Source: an uncultured Flammeovirgaceae bacterium (GTDB lineage Bacteria > Bacteroidota > Bacteroidia > Cytophagales > Cyclobacteriaceae). Taken from it: DNA of 64,000 nt. Position 1 is the stretch's first letter. Every line of letters starts with the position of its first letter. A program made the position numbers and the translations under genes. The notes below the pieces were generated by a model. That model ran no database searches. It was not told the origin of the DNA and was given only the letters and a program-made list of their open reading frames with translations. Location: assembly GCA_937883755.1 (NCBI GenBank), contig CAKZYA010000022.1, positions 62,001 through 126,000 of the forward strand. The letters are read 5' to 3'. Positions 52,906-62,600 of this stretch are shown piece by piece.

Positions 52906-55900
52906 ATGAGTATCTCAGAATTATCTATAAAACGTCCGTCGCTGATTATTGTATTGTTTTCAGTGACGGTGCTGGCCGGGTTATTCGCCCTGCCACGCAT
53001 TGGTTATCAACTACTACCTGATATTGCCGCTCCAGTTCTAACGGTCACCACCATCTATCCCGGAGCATCGCCTAGTGAAGTGGAAAACAGTGTGACTCGG
53101 GAAATTGAAGATGCGGTGGCCGACCTAGAGAGCATCGATAACATTGTGTCCAAATCGTTAGAAGGTGCCTCGCTGGTGATTATCACTTTTAATTCGGGGA
53201 CAGACATTGATACCCGCTTGGAAGAAGCGCAGCGCAACCTTAACAATGCGACCAGTAACCTGCCCGACGATGCGCTAGACCCCTCTATTTCCAAAGTATC
53301 GCCCAGTGACCTGCCCATTATGCAGATTAGTGCTACCGCTGACTTGAGTGCTAAGGTTTTTTACAGTGAGATGGACGACCAAATTATTCCCCAACTCCAA
53401 CAGGTAAAAGGAGTTGCTGCCGTTACTATGCTGGGCGGTGAGGAGCGAGAAATTCGGGTAGCTGTTAATCCCGATAAGCTCGAGTACTACGGCTTATCGC
53501 TGTTGCAAGTCACCCAGACAATTGGGCAGGCGAACATGGAATTTCCTACGGGCAGCGTAAAGAGCGAAGGAAACGATATCACGGTACGTTTGGCTGGTAA
53601 GTTTTCGGATCTAGAGCAAATTCGGGAGTTAATTGTAAAGTCAACAGAGACGGGTAGTGCTGTGCGCGTTCGAGACATTGCTCAGGTGATCGATGGTGTT
53701 AAAGAAACGGCTAGTGTTGCCCGACTCAACGGGGAAGACGCCATCACTCTACGTATCCAGAAGCAGAGTGATGCCAATACCGTTGATGTGAGTGAAGTGG
53801 TGCGGGAGCGGCTCGCCGAACTTGAGGAACGATACGCTGATAGTGGTTTGGTCTTTGATGTGGCGCAAGATGAATCGGAGTTTACTCTGCAAGCGGTGGA
53901 AGCCGTACTGCACGATCTGGTTATCGCCGTCATTTTTGTGGCGATAGTGATGCTGTTCTTTTTGCACAGCTTCCGCAACGCCCTGATTATCATGGTCGCC
54001 ATTCCGGTATCCCTGATCTCTACGGTGGCCTTTATGTATATGCTGGGATATACCTTTAACCTGATGACACTACTGGCGATGTCGCTAGCCATCGGTATTC
54101 TGGTAGACGATTCCATTGTGGTGCTGGAAAATATCTACCGTCATATGGAGATGGGCAAAAAAACCTGGCAAGCGGTGCTAGATGGTACCAAGGAAATTGG
54201 CCTCACCGCCTTGGCCATCACGCTGGTAATCGTCATTGTATTCATTCCGGTTACCTTAGCAGAATCGCTGATTGCTGATGTATTCCGGCAGTTTTCATGG
54301 ACAGTAGTGATCGCCACTAGTTTTAGCCTGTTAGTTGCCTTTACCATCATTCCTTGGCTCATGTCGCGATTCTCTAAGGTAACCCACCTAAATGCCAAGA
54401 ATCCGTTTGAATGGGTGCTCGTACAATTTGAGCGCGGCCTAACGAACCTCACCAACTTCTACGAACGGTCACTTCGTTGGACGCTTTCCCGTAAGTGGGT
54501 AGTAATGACGGTCGTCGTAGTGCTCTTTGGCTTTACGGGTTGGGTGATGAGCTTGGGTATCATCGGGCAGGAGCAGTTTTCTTCTGGTGACAAAGGAGAG
54601 TTTTCGCTTACCCTGGAGTATGCCAAAAGCACCTCAATCCGCAGTAACAACCTGGATACCAAAAAGGTAGAACAGTGGCTGCTCGAGCAACCTGAGGTAA
54701 CTACTGTACTAGCGAATGTAGGAGGGCCAAGCGTAGGGATCGGTAGTACCGGACTAGGTAACCCCTATGTGTCCGAACTCAATGTGAAGCTGGTGGATAA
54801 AGAAGAGCGAGCACGAAGTACAGAAGAACTTATGATTGAAGTGATGGAAACCGTACGCGAAGAATACAGCGGAGTAGAAGTGGGCGGCTCGGTCATCGGA
54901 CTAGTACAATCCGGTGCGGCTCCCATTGAAATTACGCTAAGCGGAGCCGACTATGACCAACTGGTAGCTAGCGGTGATCAGTTAAAAACGCTTATTGAGC
55001 GCACCCCCGGAGCCAACGACGTAGAGGTATCAGTAGATGCGGGAAAACCAGAGGTATCCGTCACCATTGATCGCGATAAGATGGCTGAATTTGGGTTGAA
55101 TATCGCTACGGTAGGGGCTACGCTCCAGAATGCCTTCACGGGTAACGATGATAGTGAGTACCGTGATGGAGCCTACGAATACGATATCCGCGTGCAACTC
55201 GACGCATTCGATCGCCGCAACCCTTCCGATGTCCAGAACATCACCTTTGTTAATAAAGAAGGTGCTCCGATTAAGCTTTCGCAGTTTGCGAGTGTTTCTC
55301 AAACCAACGGTCCCTCAGTGCTGGAGCGTAAAGATCGTCGCCCTTCGGTAACCGTCACCTCCTTCGCACTGGGCGTGCCAAATGGAACGTTGGCCCAAGC
55401 GATTGATGAGCAAATGGCTCAGGCTGCCTTTATGCGATCCATAGAGTACGAGTGGGGCGGCGAGATCAAAGATCAAAACGAGAGCTTTGGAGCACTGGGC
55501 GGAGCCTTCGGGATTTCGCTTATCCTGATCTACTTGGTTTTGGTGGCGCTGTATGATGACTTTATTGATCCGTTGGTGGTGCTGTTATCTATTCCGGTGG
55601 CACTGATTGGGTCGCTGCTAGCACTAGCTCTGTCTATGTCTACGCTGAGTGTGTTTGCTATTCTGGGAGTAATCATGCTGCTCGGGCTGGTAGCTAAGAA
55701 TGCCATTCTGATTGTTGACTTTGCCGGTGAACTCAAGCGAAGCGGACTACCCACCCGGCAGGCAGTGGTACAGGCTGGCCAAGAACGCTTGCGTCCGATT
55801 CTAATGACTACCCTGGCCATGGTCATTGGTATGCTGCCGATTGCAGTAGCCGATGGAGCCGGATCCGAGTGGAAGAGTGCTATGGCATGGGTAATTATTG

Positions 55901-56043
55901 GCGGCTTGTTATCATCGCTGTTGCTAACTATTTACGTCGTTCCTATTGTATACGATTTCGTGGATTGGGTTAAAGCTAAGACATATTCTGCGAAGAAAGA
56001 GGAGGAAACCAAGGAGCAAAAATTGAAACCAGTCCAGGCATAA
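52906..56043 (+). CDS. RND efflux pump inner-membrane transporter, system 2
   Basis: 1045 residues, 12 membrane helices. MSISELSIKRPSLIIVLFSV opening, YPGASPSEVENSVT porter motif, helix 4 with IGILVDDSIVVLENIYRHM (proton-relay Asp pair). C-terminal helix with LGLVAKNAILIVDFAGE, typical of the HAE-type pumps. Only modestly similar in wording to the system 1 pump, so the two are distinct systems with presumably different substrates. Followed by the 48-residue gene. Confidence 0.95.
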   Translation: MSISELSIKRPSLIIVLFSVTVLAGLFALPRIGYQLLPDIAAPVLTVTTIYPGASPSEVENSVTREIEDAVADLESIDNIVSKSLEGASLVIITFNSGTDIDTRLEEAQRNLNNATSNLPDDALDPSISKVSPSDLPIMQISATADLSAKVFYSEMDDQIIPQLQQVKGVAAVTMLGGEEREIRVAVNPDKLEYYGLSLLQVTQTIGQANMEFPTGSVKSEGNDITVRLAGKFSDLEQIRELIVKSTETGSAVRVRDIAQVIDGVKETASVARLNGEDAITLRIQKQSDANTVDVSEVVRERLAELEERYADSGLVFDVAQDESEFTLQAVEAVLHDLVIAVIFVAIVMLFFLHSFRNALIIMVAIPVSLISTVAFMYMLGYTFNLMTLLAMSLAIGILVDDSIVVLENIYRHMEMGKKTWQAVLDGTKEIGLTALAITLVIVIVFIPVTLAESLIADVFRQFSWTVVIATSFSLLVAFTIIPWLMSRFSKVTHLNAKNPFEWVLVQFERGLTNLTNFYERSLRWTLSRKWVVMTVVVVLFGFTGWVMSLGIIGQEQFSSGDKGEFSLTLEYAKSTSIRSNNLDTKKVEQWLLEQPEVTTVLANVGGPSVGIGSTGLGNPYVSELNVKLVDKEERARSTEELMIEVMETVREEYSGVEVGGSVIGLVQSGAAPIEITLSGADYDQLVASGDQLKTLIERTPGANDVEVSVDAGKPEVSVTIDRDKMAEFGLNIATVGATLQNAFTGNDDSEYRDGAYEYDIRVQLDAFDRRNPSDVQNITFVNKEGAPIKLSQFASVSQTNGPSVLERKDRRPSVTVTSFALGVPNGTLAQAIDEQMAQAAFMRSIEYEWGGEIKDQNESFGALGGAFGISLILIYLVLVALYDDFIDPLVVLLSIPVALIGSLLALALSMSTLSVFAILGVIMLLGLVAKNAILIVDFAGELKRSGLPTRQAVVQAGQERLRPILMTTLAMVIGMLPIAVADGAGSEWKSAMAWVIIGGLLSSLLLTIYVVPIVYDFVDWVKAKTYSAKKEEETKEQKLKPVQA

Positions 56044-56109
56044 AACTATCATTAGTGCTACCAAATAATAAGGTGGTAGCCATATTTCATTCACTTAAAA
56101 TTAATTAGT

Positions 56110-56256
56110 ATGAAACCTTCTTATGCATCAAAGCCTACCACAACTGATCAGTACTTAACTGGTTGGCAAAAGGCACAAAAAAACTTCAACCGATTTTTAA
56201 ACGAAGTTCATCGTGGAAAGAATCGAGAAAAAGCTTCCGCTTTAGTACCGAAATAG
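56110..56256 (+). CDS. 48-residue protein following efflux system 2 (YLxGWxxAxxNF type)
   Basis: ATG 56110 to TAG 56256. Tyr15-Leu-Thr-Gly-Trp19, then Ala22 and Asn25-Phe26, align with the 49-residue protein of system 1 at one residue offset. Basic C-terminal half. No signal peptide or membrane helix. Function unknown. It follows the pump stop by 66 bp. Confidence 0.5.
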   Translation: MKPSYASKPTTTDQYLTGWQKAQKNFNRFLNEVHRGKNREKASALVPK

Positions 56257-56475
56257 CTGAAGAATAGATACAGCTTTCTGTGGACGAATGGTGTAAAAGA
56301 CTCGAAGTATGAATCCTATAACTCCAATGTGGAGAAAGCTATTCTCTGTACATAATAGAACGGCCTTTTTGGAATAATCATCATAGAATAGCCTCTCTGT
56401 AAAGACAACTACTACGTCTACGTAGATTTCTCAGATTCTATTTTCGGGATTTGACACTTCTAGATATTATTTTTT

Positions 56476-56673
56476 ATGAACCATCTAAATTTTTATTTCA
56501 TGCAACCTGCTGCTAAAGACATTCAACTCGATTTAGTGATACGAGTACAGCCCGACCAAATATGGTTGTTTCCTCAGCAACGCTCTACTCAAGAGCCTAT
56601 TGACCAATCACTCGTGAATAAGAAAAAGAGGAAACAAGAAATGGTCAGCAAAAATACTAAAACCTGTAAATGA
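56476..56673 (+). CDS. Small hypothetical protein (uncertain)
   Basis: 65 residues, with a middle stretch DIQLDLVIRVQPDQIWLFP and a very basic C-terminus (NKKKRKQE). I recognise no family. It stands after a non-coding stretch (56257-56475) that carries an imperfect inverted repeat, and before two hairpin terminators. It may be real or a chance frame. Confidence 0.3.
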   Translation: MNHLNFYFMQPAAKDIQLDLVIRVQPDQIWLFPQQRSTQEPIDQSLVNKKKRKQEMVSKNTKTCK

Positions 56674-56725
56674 TAGAACCACTGGTATTGCTATCTGCTT
56701 CTTAGAAGCAATCCGTATTTTCTAA

Positions 56726-56758
56726 GGCTGAACAGTAGTAAATCTCAGCCATTTTTTT
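56726..56758 (+). terminator. Rho-independent terminator
   Basis: GGCTGA (56726-56731) pairs with TCAGCC (56745-56750), followed by A and seven T. Terminates transcription coming from efflux system 2. Confidence 0.7.
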
Positions 56759-56766
56759 GAAAATGG

Positions 56767-56790
56767 ACGGGGCAGACGGCTCCGTTTTTC
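56767..56790 (+). terminator. Second tandem terminator
   Basis: ACGGGGC (56767-56773) pairs with GCTCCGT (56779-56785) with one G-T wobble, followed by TTTTC. A 9-bp gap separates it from the upstream terminator. Confidence 0.6.
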
Positions 56791-56850
56791 TACTATTTCA
56801 CCCTCTATATCGTAACCCTCAACCAATAAAGAACCTTAACCTTATTGAGT

Positions 56851-57840
56851 ATGGAACTTTCAGTTGTCATTCCACTCTTCAACGAAGAAAAAAACGTATG
56901 CCTCTTGCTATCGAGATTACATCAGGCGTTAGCTAGCTATCAATACGAACTTATTTTGGTAGACGATGGATCTACTGATCAAACTATCCGCCAAGTTCAT
57001 TTTTATGCCAAACATCGAGTCCGCTTAGTATCTCTGAATTACAATCAGGGACAGACTTACGCCATGAAAACAGGTATTGCTCTGGCCGATGGGGACTATA
57101 TCGTTACTATGGACGGAGATTTACAAAACGATCCCTCGGACATTCCTCGTTTACTCAATAAACTCATTGAAGGTTCTTACGATATGGTAACCGGTTACCG
57201 GGAAAAGCGAAAAGACGCTTGGCACCGTACCTTTCCCAGCCGAGTGGCCAACTGGCTGATTCGTAATACGACGGGTGTACACGTGCGGGACTACGGTTGT
57301 ACCTTGAAAGTCTTTCGAGCAAATTTAGCCAAGAGCCTAGACCTACACGGAGAGTTACACCGATTTATTCCAGTGCTGGCTCACCTGCAAGGAGCGCGTA
57401 TTGGCGAACTACCAGTGCACCACGCCCCTCGTCTTCACGGTACGTCAAAGTACGGATTAAACCGTACATTAAAGGTAGCCAGCGATTTATTACTCGTACT
57501 TTTTTTTCAAAAGTACTGGGCTCGAGCAATGCATTTGTTCGGTACAATAGGCCTGTTGCTCATGGCATCGGGAGCAATCACTTTATTGTATTTAGTAGGC
57601 ATCAAGCTGCTTGGGCACGATATAGGTGGTCGTCCGCTTTTACTATTAGGTATGATGTCCATTCTGGGAGGATTACAGTTCGTCTCTTTCGGATTTATTG
57701 CGGAGATGCTTTACCGCTTGCATCAGCGGCAACCAACGGAGAATGCTGAAATACCTGACTTCAATCGGCTTCCTTCCGTATCGCCCAATGTTACTAAAAC
57801 TTCCTCTTGGCGATCCTCATCTTCTTCAATGCATGTATAA
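56851..57840 (+). CDS. Polyprenyl-phosphate glycosyltransferase (GT2, GtrB/ArnC/DPM1 type)
   Basis: 329 residues from ATG 56851; the frame extends to a TTG at 56845. GT-A fold: LSVVIPLFNEEKNV, LVDDGSTD, and VTMDGDLQNDPSDIPRLL (acidic metal/nucleotide site). Two C-terminal membrane helices (about 235-255 and 270-295) as in GtrB and DPM1 relatives. It transfers a sugar from a nucleotide donor to undecaprenyl phosphate on the cytoplasmic face. The stop abuts the start of the GT39 gene. They form a pair typical for lipid A or surface-glycan modification. Confidence 0.9.
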   Translation: MELSVVIPLFNEEKNVCLLLSRLHQALASYQYELILVDDGSTDQTIRQVHFYAKHRVRLVSLNYNQGQTYAMKTGIALADGDYIVTMDGDLQNDPSDIPRLLNKLIEGSYDMVTGYREKRKDAWHRTFPSRVANWLIRNTTGVHVRDYGCTLKVFRANLAKSLDLHGELHRFIPVLAHLQGARIGELPVHHAPRLHGTSKYGLNRTLKVASDLLLVLFFQKYWARAMHLFGTIGLLLMASGAITLLYLVGIKLLGHDIGGRPLLLLGMMSILGGLQFVSFGFIAEMLYRLHQRQPTENAEIPDFNRLPSVSPNVTKTSSWRSSSSSMHV

Positions 57841-59553
57841 ATGGTTCAGGGAAATAGCACTTTGGATGATCGGGCTTTCTACAGTCTACTGGCAGCCATT
57901 GTAGGGGTATACGTAGCAGGAATAGGGGCAAATAGTATCTGGACTACGCATGAGAGCTATTATGCCGTAGCCGTTCGTGAGATGTTGGAATCTGGTGATT
58001 GGTTGACAATTACATTTAATGGCGAACTTCGGTTTAATAAGCCTCCGCTTACTTATTGGTTGATGGCTACCTCTGCATCCCTATTCGGCTTGAAGGAATG
58101 GGCTCTCCGCTTACCGATCTTGCTATGTTCATTGGGCAGCCTTTTAGTGACTTATAAGTTAGGAGTAGTGTTGTTCAGTAAGGAAGTCGGACGATGGGCT
58201 TTACTGTTAATGGCGGTAAGTTTACAATTTGCCTGGCTCAAGCACTATGCTTCTCCGGAAATTCCGCTGACCTTTTTCTTTACTTTGACAATGTACGGAT
58301 TTATCAGAGGTCTATCAGGCCGACGAATAGGCTATCTGATCTTGGCGTTTACTGCTTTATCGCTTACCTTACTAGTAAAGGGGTGGCCGTATCTTCTGGT
58401 AGTATACGCCGTGTTGGGAGCTTTTCTTTTACTGCATTACCGCTTCTGTTTATCACAGATTAAAAACGCCGTACCTTTTAGATGGTTTTTATGGGGTAGC
58501 CTAGCCGCACTACTAATTGGGCTGAGCTGGCTGGGAGTGATGTACCTGCGCTATGAGGCAGAACTACTCGAAGTACTGCATTTTGAGACCAGTCAGCGGA
58601 TAGTTCGGAGTAATCAGAATGGTTTCTGGAAGCAGTGGTTTTTTTACCCCGAAGCAATCGTATGGAGCTTTTTTCCGGGGTCGCTTATCTTATACTATGC
58701 TTTATTTTCTTACTGGAAAGAAGGTTTAACCAGCCTACAAAAAGTAGCCTTACCCGTTGCGTGGCTGGGAGTGATGCTGCTGGGGTTTACGCTGGCTCAA
58801 GGCAAACTACCCGCTTATATTCTGCAAGCGCATCCGGCTATGGCACTGCTGTGTGCTTACTTTATTGTACAAACTCAGCAAAATAAAAAGGTACAGCGTA
58901 TTAATGCGTGGCTATGGGGGCTTGCTACCTTTATTGCTATCATATTTTCCATTGGTTTAGTAGTCGCTTTTCATCTGTCTTTGGTATGGTATCTTGTGAT
59001 TGGGTTATTAGCAGGTGTGGTCATAAGACAGTACGCCAAGCATTATTTACAATATGCGCCGACACTAGCCGTAGCCTCTACGGTAGTTGCTCTCGCTATT
59101 TTGTTTCTTAGCCTTTATCCTTCATTAGAACAATACCGTCCTTATCGCGCTATTCAGCAGGTGATAGCAAATCATCAAATTTCAGAAGAGGTGCCGATGG
59201 TGGTTGAAGAGCGTTTTATCCATAATATGCCTTTTTACGCCGAGCGAAAGGTGCTCAGGAATCGGCAGTATACTTGGGAAGACATTGTTCGTATGAAAGA
59301 AGAAGAGCCTGTACTCGGATTGGTAAAAACTGGACATGCTTTACCTACAGGATATGAGGTACTATGGCAAGGATCGATATATCGTAAAGGTTCAGAATCA
59401 CACGGCTTTCGTTTCATCTTACACTGTTGGTATGCGTACCAGGGAAACAATCATCACTTTCAGGAGTATCAATTGGTTTATCAACCTCCATCGAGTATGC
59501 GGAAGAATCTTCCGGTTGCACTAGATGAAACTCTTAGACCACTTGATGATTGA
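57841..59553 (+). CDS. ArnT-like glycosyltransferase family 39 membrane protein
   Basis: 570 residues, about 12 membrane helices. The first periplasmic loop carries WTTHESYYAVAVREMLESGDWL, the catalytic acidic loop of the PMT_2/ArnT family, then LRFNKPPLTYWLMATSASLFGLKEWALRLP. Uses the polyprenyl-phosphate sugar made by the GT2 enzyme and transfers it to an acceptor on the periplasmic face, for example lipid A or protein. The start codon directly follows the upstream stop. The soluble C-terminal domain is typical of the family. Confidence 0.9.
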   Translation: MVQGNSTLDDRAFYSLLAAIVGVYVAGIGANSIWTTHESYYAVAVREMLESGDWLTITFNGELRFNKPPLTYWLMATSASLFGLKEWALRLPILLCSLGSLLVTYKLGVVLFSKEVGRWALLLMAVSLQFAWLKHYASPEIPLTFFFTLTMYGFIRGLSGRRIGYLILAFTALSLTLLVKGWPYLLVVYAVLGAFLLLHYRFCLSQIKNAVPFRWFLWGSLAALLIGLSWLGVMYLRYEAELLEVLHFETSQRIVRSNQNGFWKQWFFYPEAIVWSFFPGSLILYYALFSYWKEGLTSLQKVALPVAWLGVMLLGFTLAQGKLPAYILQAHPAMALLCAYFIVQTQQNKKVQRINAWLWGLATFIAIIFSIGLVVAFHLSLVWYLVIGLLAGVVIRQYAKHYLQYAPTLAVASTVVALAILFLSLYPSLEQYRPYRAIQQVIANHQISEEVPMVVEERFIHNMPFYAERKVLRNRQYTWEDIVRMKEEEPVLGLVKTGHALPTGYEVLWQGSIYRKGSESHGFRFILHCWYAYQGNNHHFQEYQLVYQPPSSMRKNLPVALDETLRPLDD

Positions 59554-59654
59554 AACCAATCTCTTTATTTTGGAGAAAGCCATTGACAAGAATTCTCCAT
59601 TTAGTAGATCAGAAGGTTTTCGTCAATGGCTTTTCCAAACATGGCTTAACAATA

Positions 59655-62600
59655 TTATTTCCGCAATAAGCGAATGGTTTGAGTGCGCTTGGGAGTTTGT
59701 ATCGTCAGAAAGTAAATTCCCGGTGCTAGCAACTCCTTTACCTGTACCTGAGCTTGGTTGACGGCAAGATTATACGAGCGCCCTAAAACATCAGATAGTC
59801 TAAGCTGATAGTTCCCTGTAAGTGGTTCAGGTAGATAGATTTCTTGCTCAAACGGATTGGGATATACTACCGCTTTTTCACTAAGTGGATCGCCTAATGA
59901 AGTGACAGGGTCTTCAGTTTGCTCCACTTCGGCTGCTACTACGTAGGTGCGGGTACTTCCATCTTGCGCTACCACGGTGTAGTCAACCTCTTGGCTGAAA
60001 TCGTTACTGGAAATTCCACTAATTTGCTGAAACTCACCCACAAATACTTCCGAGCTAGGTGAGGCTGTGAAACGGGCTACTAATGTACTAGGGTCAGTAT
60101 CTTCGGGTAGCACTAATTTTATACTATCGTTACTGATAGTTCCAGCAACATTACCTGCCTCTAGTAACATCTCATAAGAAAGAATATCCTTTTCGGAACT
60201 ATTGATGATCCGCTCACCCTGACTGAACCAGGTAGTCCATTTTGCAAAAATATAAGGGGTTTCCAGCTCTCCATCAGAAGATGTTTTATCTTCGTTGAGT
60301 GTAATTCGCCCGACAGCCGGGTTACCATCTTCGTCAATCACATCAAATACCATAAAACTATCATCGCTAGAGTAACTAGGGAAGCCGAGAGTATTATTGT
60401 TATACACCACATTAGTTTCACCCGTACTCAGGTCGGTAGCAATAATCTGATACGTTTCATCTTCAGCATCAAACAGGTCAAAGCAAACAATATTTCGGTT
60501 GGTCTTGGAGAAAGATGGGTTACCAATGTTGGTACCTCGGGGCAGATTGGTGAAGATTTTTTGAATACTACCATCACCGAAGTCATCGGCGGTATTATCC
60601 CATACTCGGATAGCACCTACATCCCAATATTCAATGGTCTCTCCAAACCCGAAGCCTTGTACCTGGTTGAAGGCATCGTAGATCAGAAATTCGCCCGAAT
60701 AGTCCCACTCAATAGCATCCGCGTACTGTACCTCTCCAGTGGTTACTCCGTCTTGGGTAGTCGGATTGAATAGCTCAAACCTCATGAAGTTATCAGTATC
60801 CCGAGTGAGGTCAGCGACCCAAATTTCGGGCTGTTGTTGGTTAGAGACAATAGCCAGTCTTTTTCCGTCCTTCGAGATGCTCAGATTTGACCACAATGCT
60901 TCATTGCTGATAACCTGTTCGTTAAAGGGAGGAGATAAGTCAATACCCTGAATGGTTTCATCTTCGGTAATGAAGAAGGCGGCACTACCGTCGTCAGTAA
61001 TGGTGGGCTTTCGATTGACAGTGGTAGTTGAGATCGCTTGGAAATTCCCACTGGCAAGGTCAACTATATACAAGCTATTGGTGGTTCCGAATTCATCTCG
61101 ATCTCTTTCATCGGTGTTTACCGTCAATAAGAACTCGTTTCCCGCAATGGTTGGTAATTCATCTCCATCATCGTCTCCGCCACCGTTACCTGGAGTACCA
61201 CCACCCACCTCTTCGGTAATTCCTACGGCGTCAAAGGCAGTTGCCACCGCCTGGCTTTCGGTAGCACCAAACAGATCATTGGCCGAGTTGAGCAATGCTA
61301 ACCTCAGGTCGGAGAACTCTGAACTGGCAGTGAGATAGGTGGTAAGCGCGTGGTAGTAAAGCTCACCCGCTCGGTCGCGACCAATTTCACTAGCAATCAA
61401 AAAGAAGGCCCGATTTGGGATGCCACTATTAATATGGACACCCCCATTATCTTCCTCTCCAGTATAAATTTCCGACATATTGTCAGGTTGCCAACCGTTA
61501 TCTCGTAGTGAAGTCCCCCCGTTATGGGGTGATTCCATATCACGAAGAGCCCCGGAAGAAAAAACCCGGGTATTCACCACATCTTCACCTAGTAGAAAGT
61601 CTTCGTTCTCAATCAGTACTCCAAATACATCGGCAATATGCTCATTGATGGCTCCTGACTGATCACGGTATACTAAATTTGCCGTAGCATTAATTACGCC
61701 GTGCGTCATTTCGTGTCCACCTACATCCAGCGAGCCGGCTAGAGGACGGAAGGCTACATCGCCATTGCCGTATACCATGAACGTACCATTCCAGAAAGCA
61801 TTATCCATCCCACTACTATCATCCTCCACATAATTCACTACAGATAAGATATTACCACCCTCGCCATCAATGGCTAAGCGATTATGCTTCTGCCGAAAGT
61901 AATCATAAGCTATCGAGGCGTTAACATGAGCCGATACGGCGGCTGGATCAGTAAATACGTTAGTTTCACTAAACGAGATACTGACTGATTCAGGCTTGGG
62001 TTTGCTCAGGGCGTCGTAGGTAATCAGCACCCCCTCCAAATCGCTAATTGATGTTCCGGCAGGACTCTTAAATATATCTTTCGATGCATCAATCAACCCA
62101 AACCCATCCGAAGCTTGCCAAACATTGAGGGTTTGGTTTAGATTGTTTAAGTCAATACCACTTCCTTGAGAAGCATTGGTAAGGCGCAGCGGGGAAGCTG
62201 ACCGAGTTACTCTATGAGAAGCAGAATGATGGTGGTGATGGTGAGCATGAGTATCTTCGTGAGATAGATGCATCTCGGGAGCGAAGCTACAAGTAAGATT
62301 GGTTTTTTGAATCAGTGCCCCGCTTTGGGCATCAATCATAATTTCCCAGTAGTCTAGCATGTTGGGGCGAGCCATTACCTGCCAGGCTAGTTGAGGTGTA
62401 CCCGTTTCCCAATTCGGTAAGATAACTAACTTGGCTTCGGGACCATTGTATTGTAGTAGTTTCTTTTGCTTTTCATTTAGATAACTAACTGCTTCTAGTT
62501 GCCCTAAAGCCGTTTGTATTGCATCGGTATCACTTATGGAAGGAACAGTATTCAACGAGTGGGGGGTAGGCATATATCGACCGTTCAGCCCCTGTACTGC

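Noticed and set aside
53682-54116. 144-codon minus-strand frame opposite the RND pump of system 2
   Set aside because: Ser/Thr-rich low-information translation typical of the antisense of hydrophobic helices, fully overlapped by a strongly supported gene.
56262-56345. Imperfect inverted repeat AGAATAG...AGCTTTCT with AGAAAGCTATTCT after the 48-residue gene
   Set aside because: Arms are interrupted and no T-run follows, so I could not decide between terminator and chance.
60952-61338. 128-codon plus-strand frame opposite the M4 protease gene
   Set aside because: A Ser/Pro-rich shadow of the protease coding strand with no domain features.
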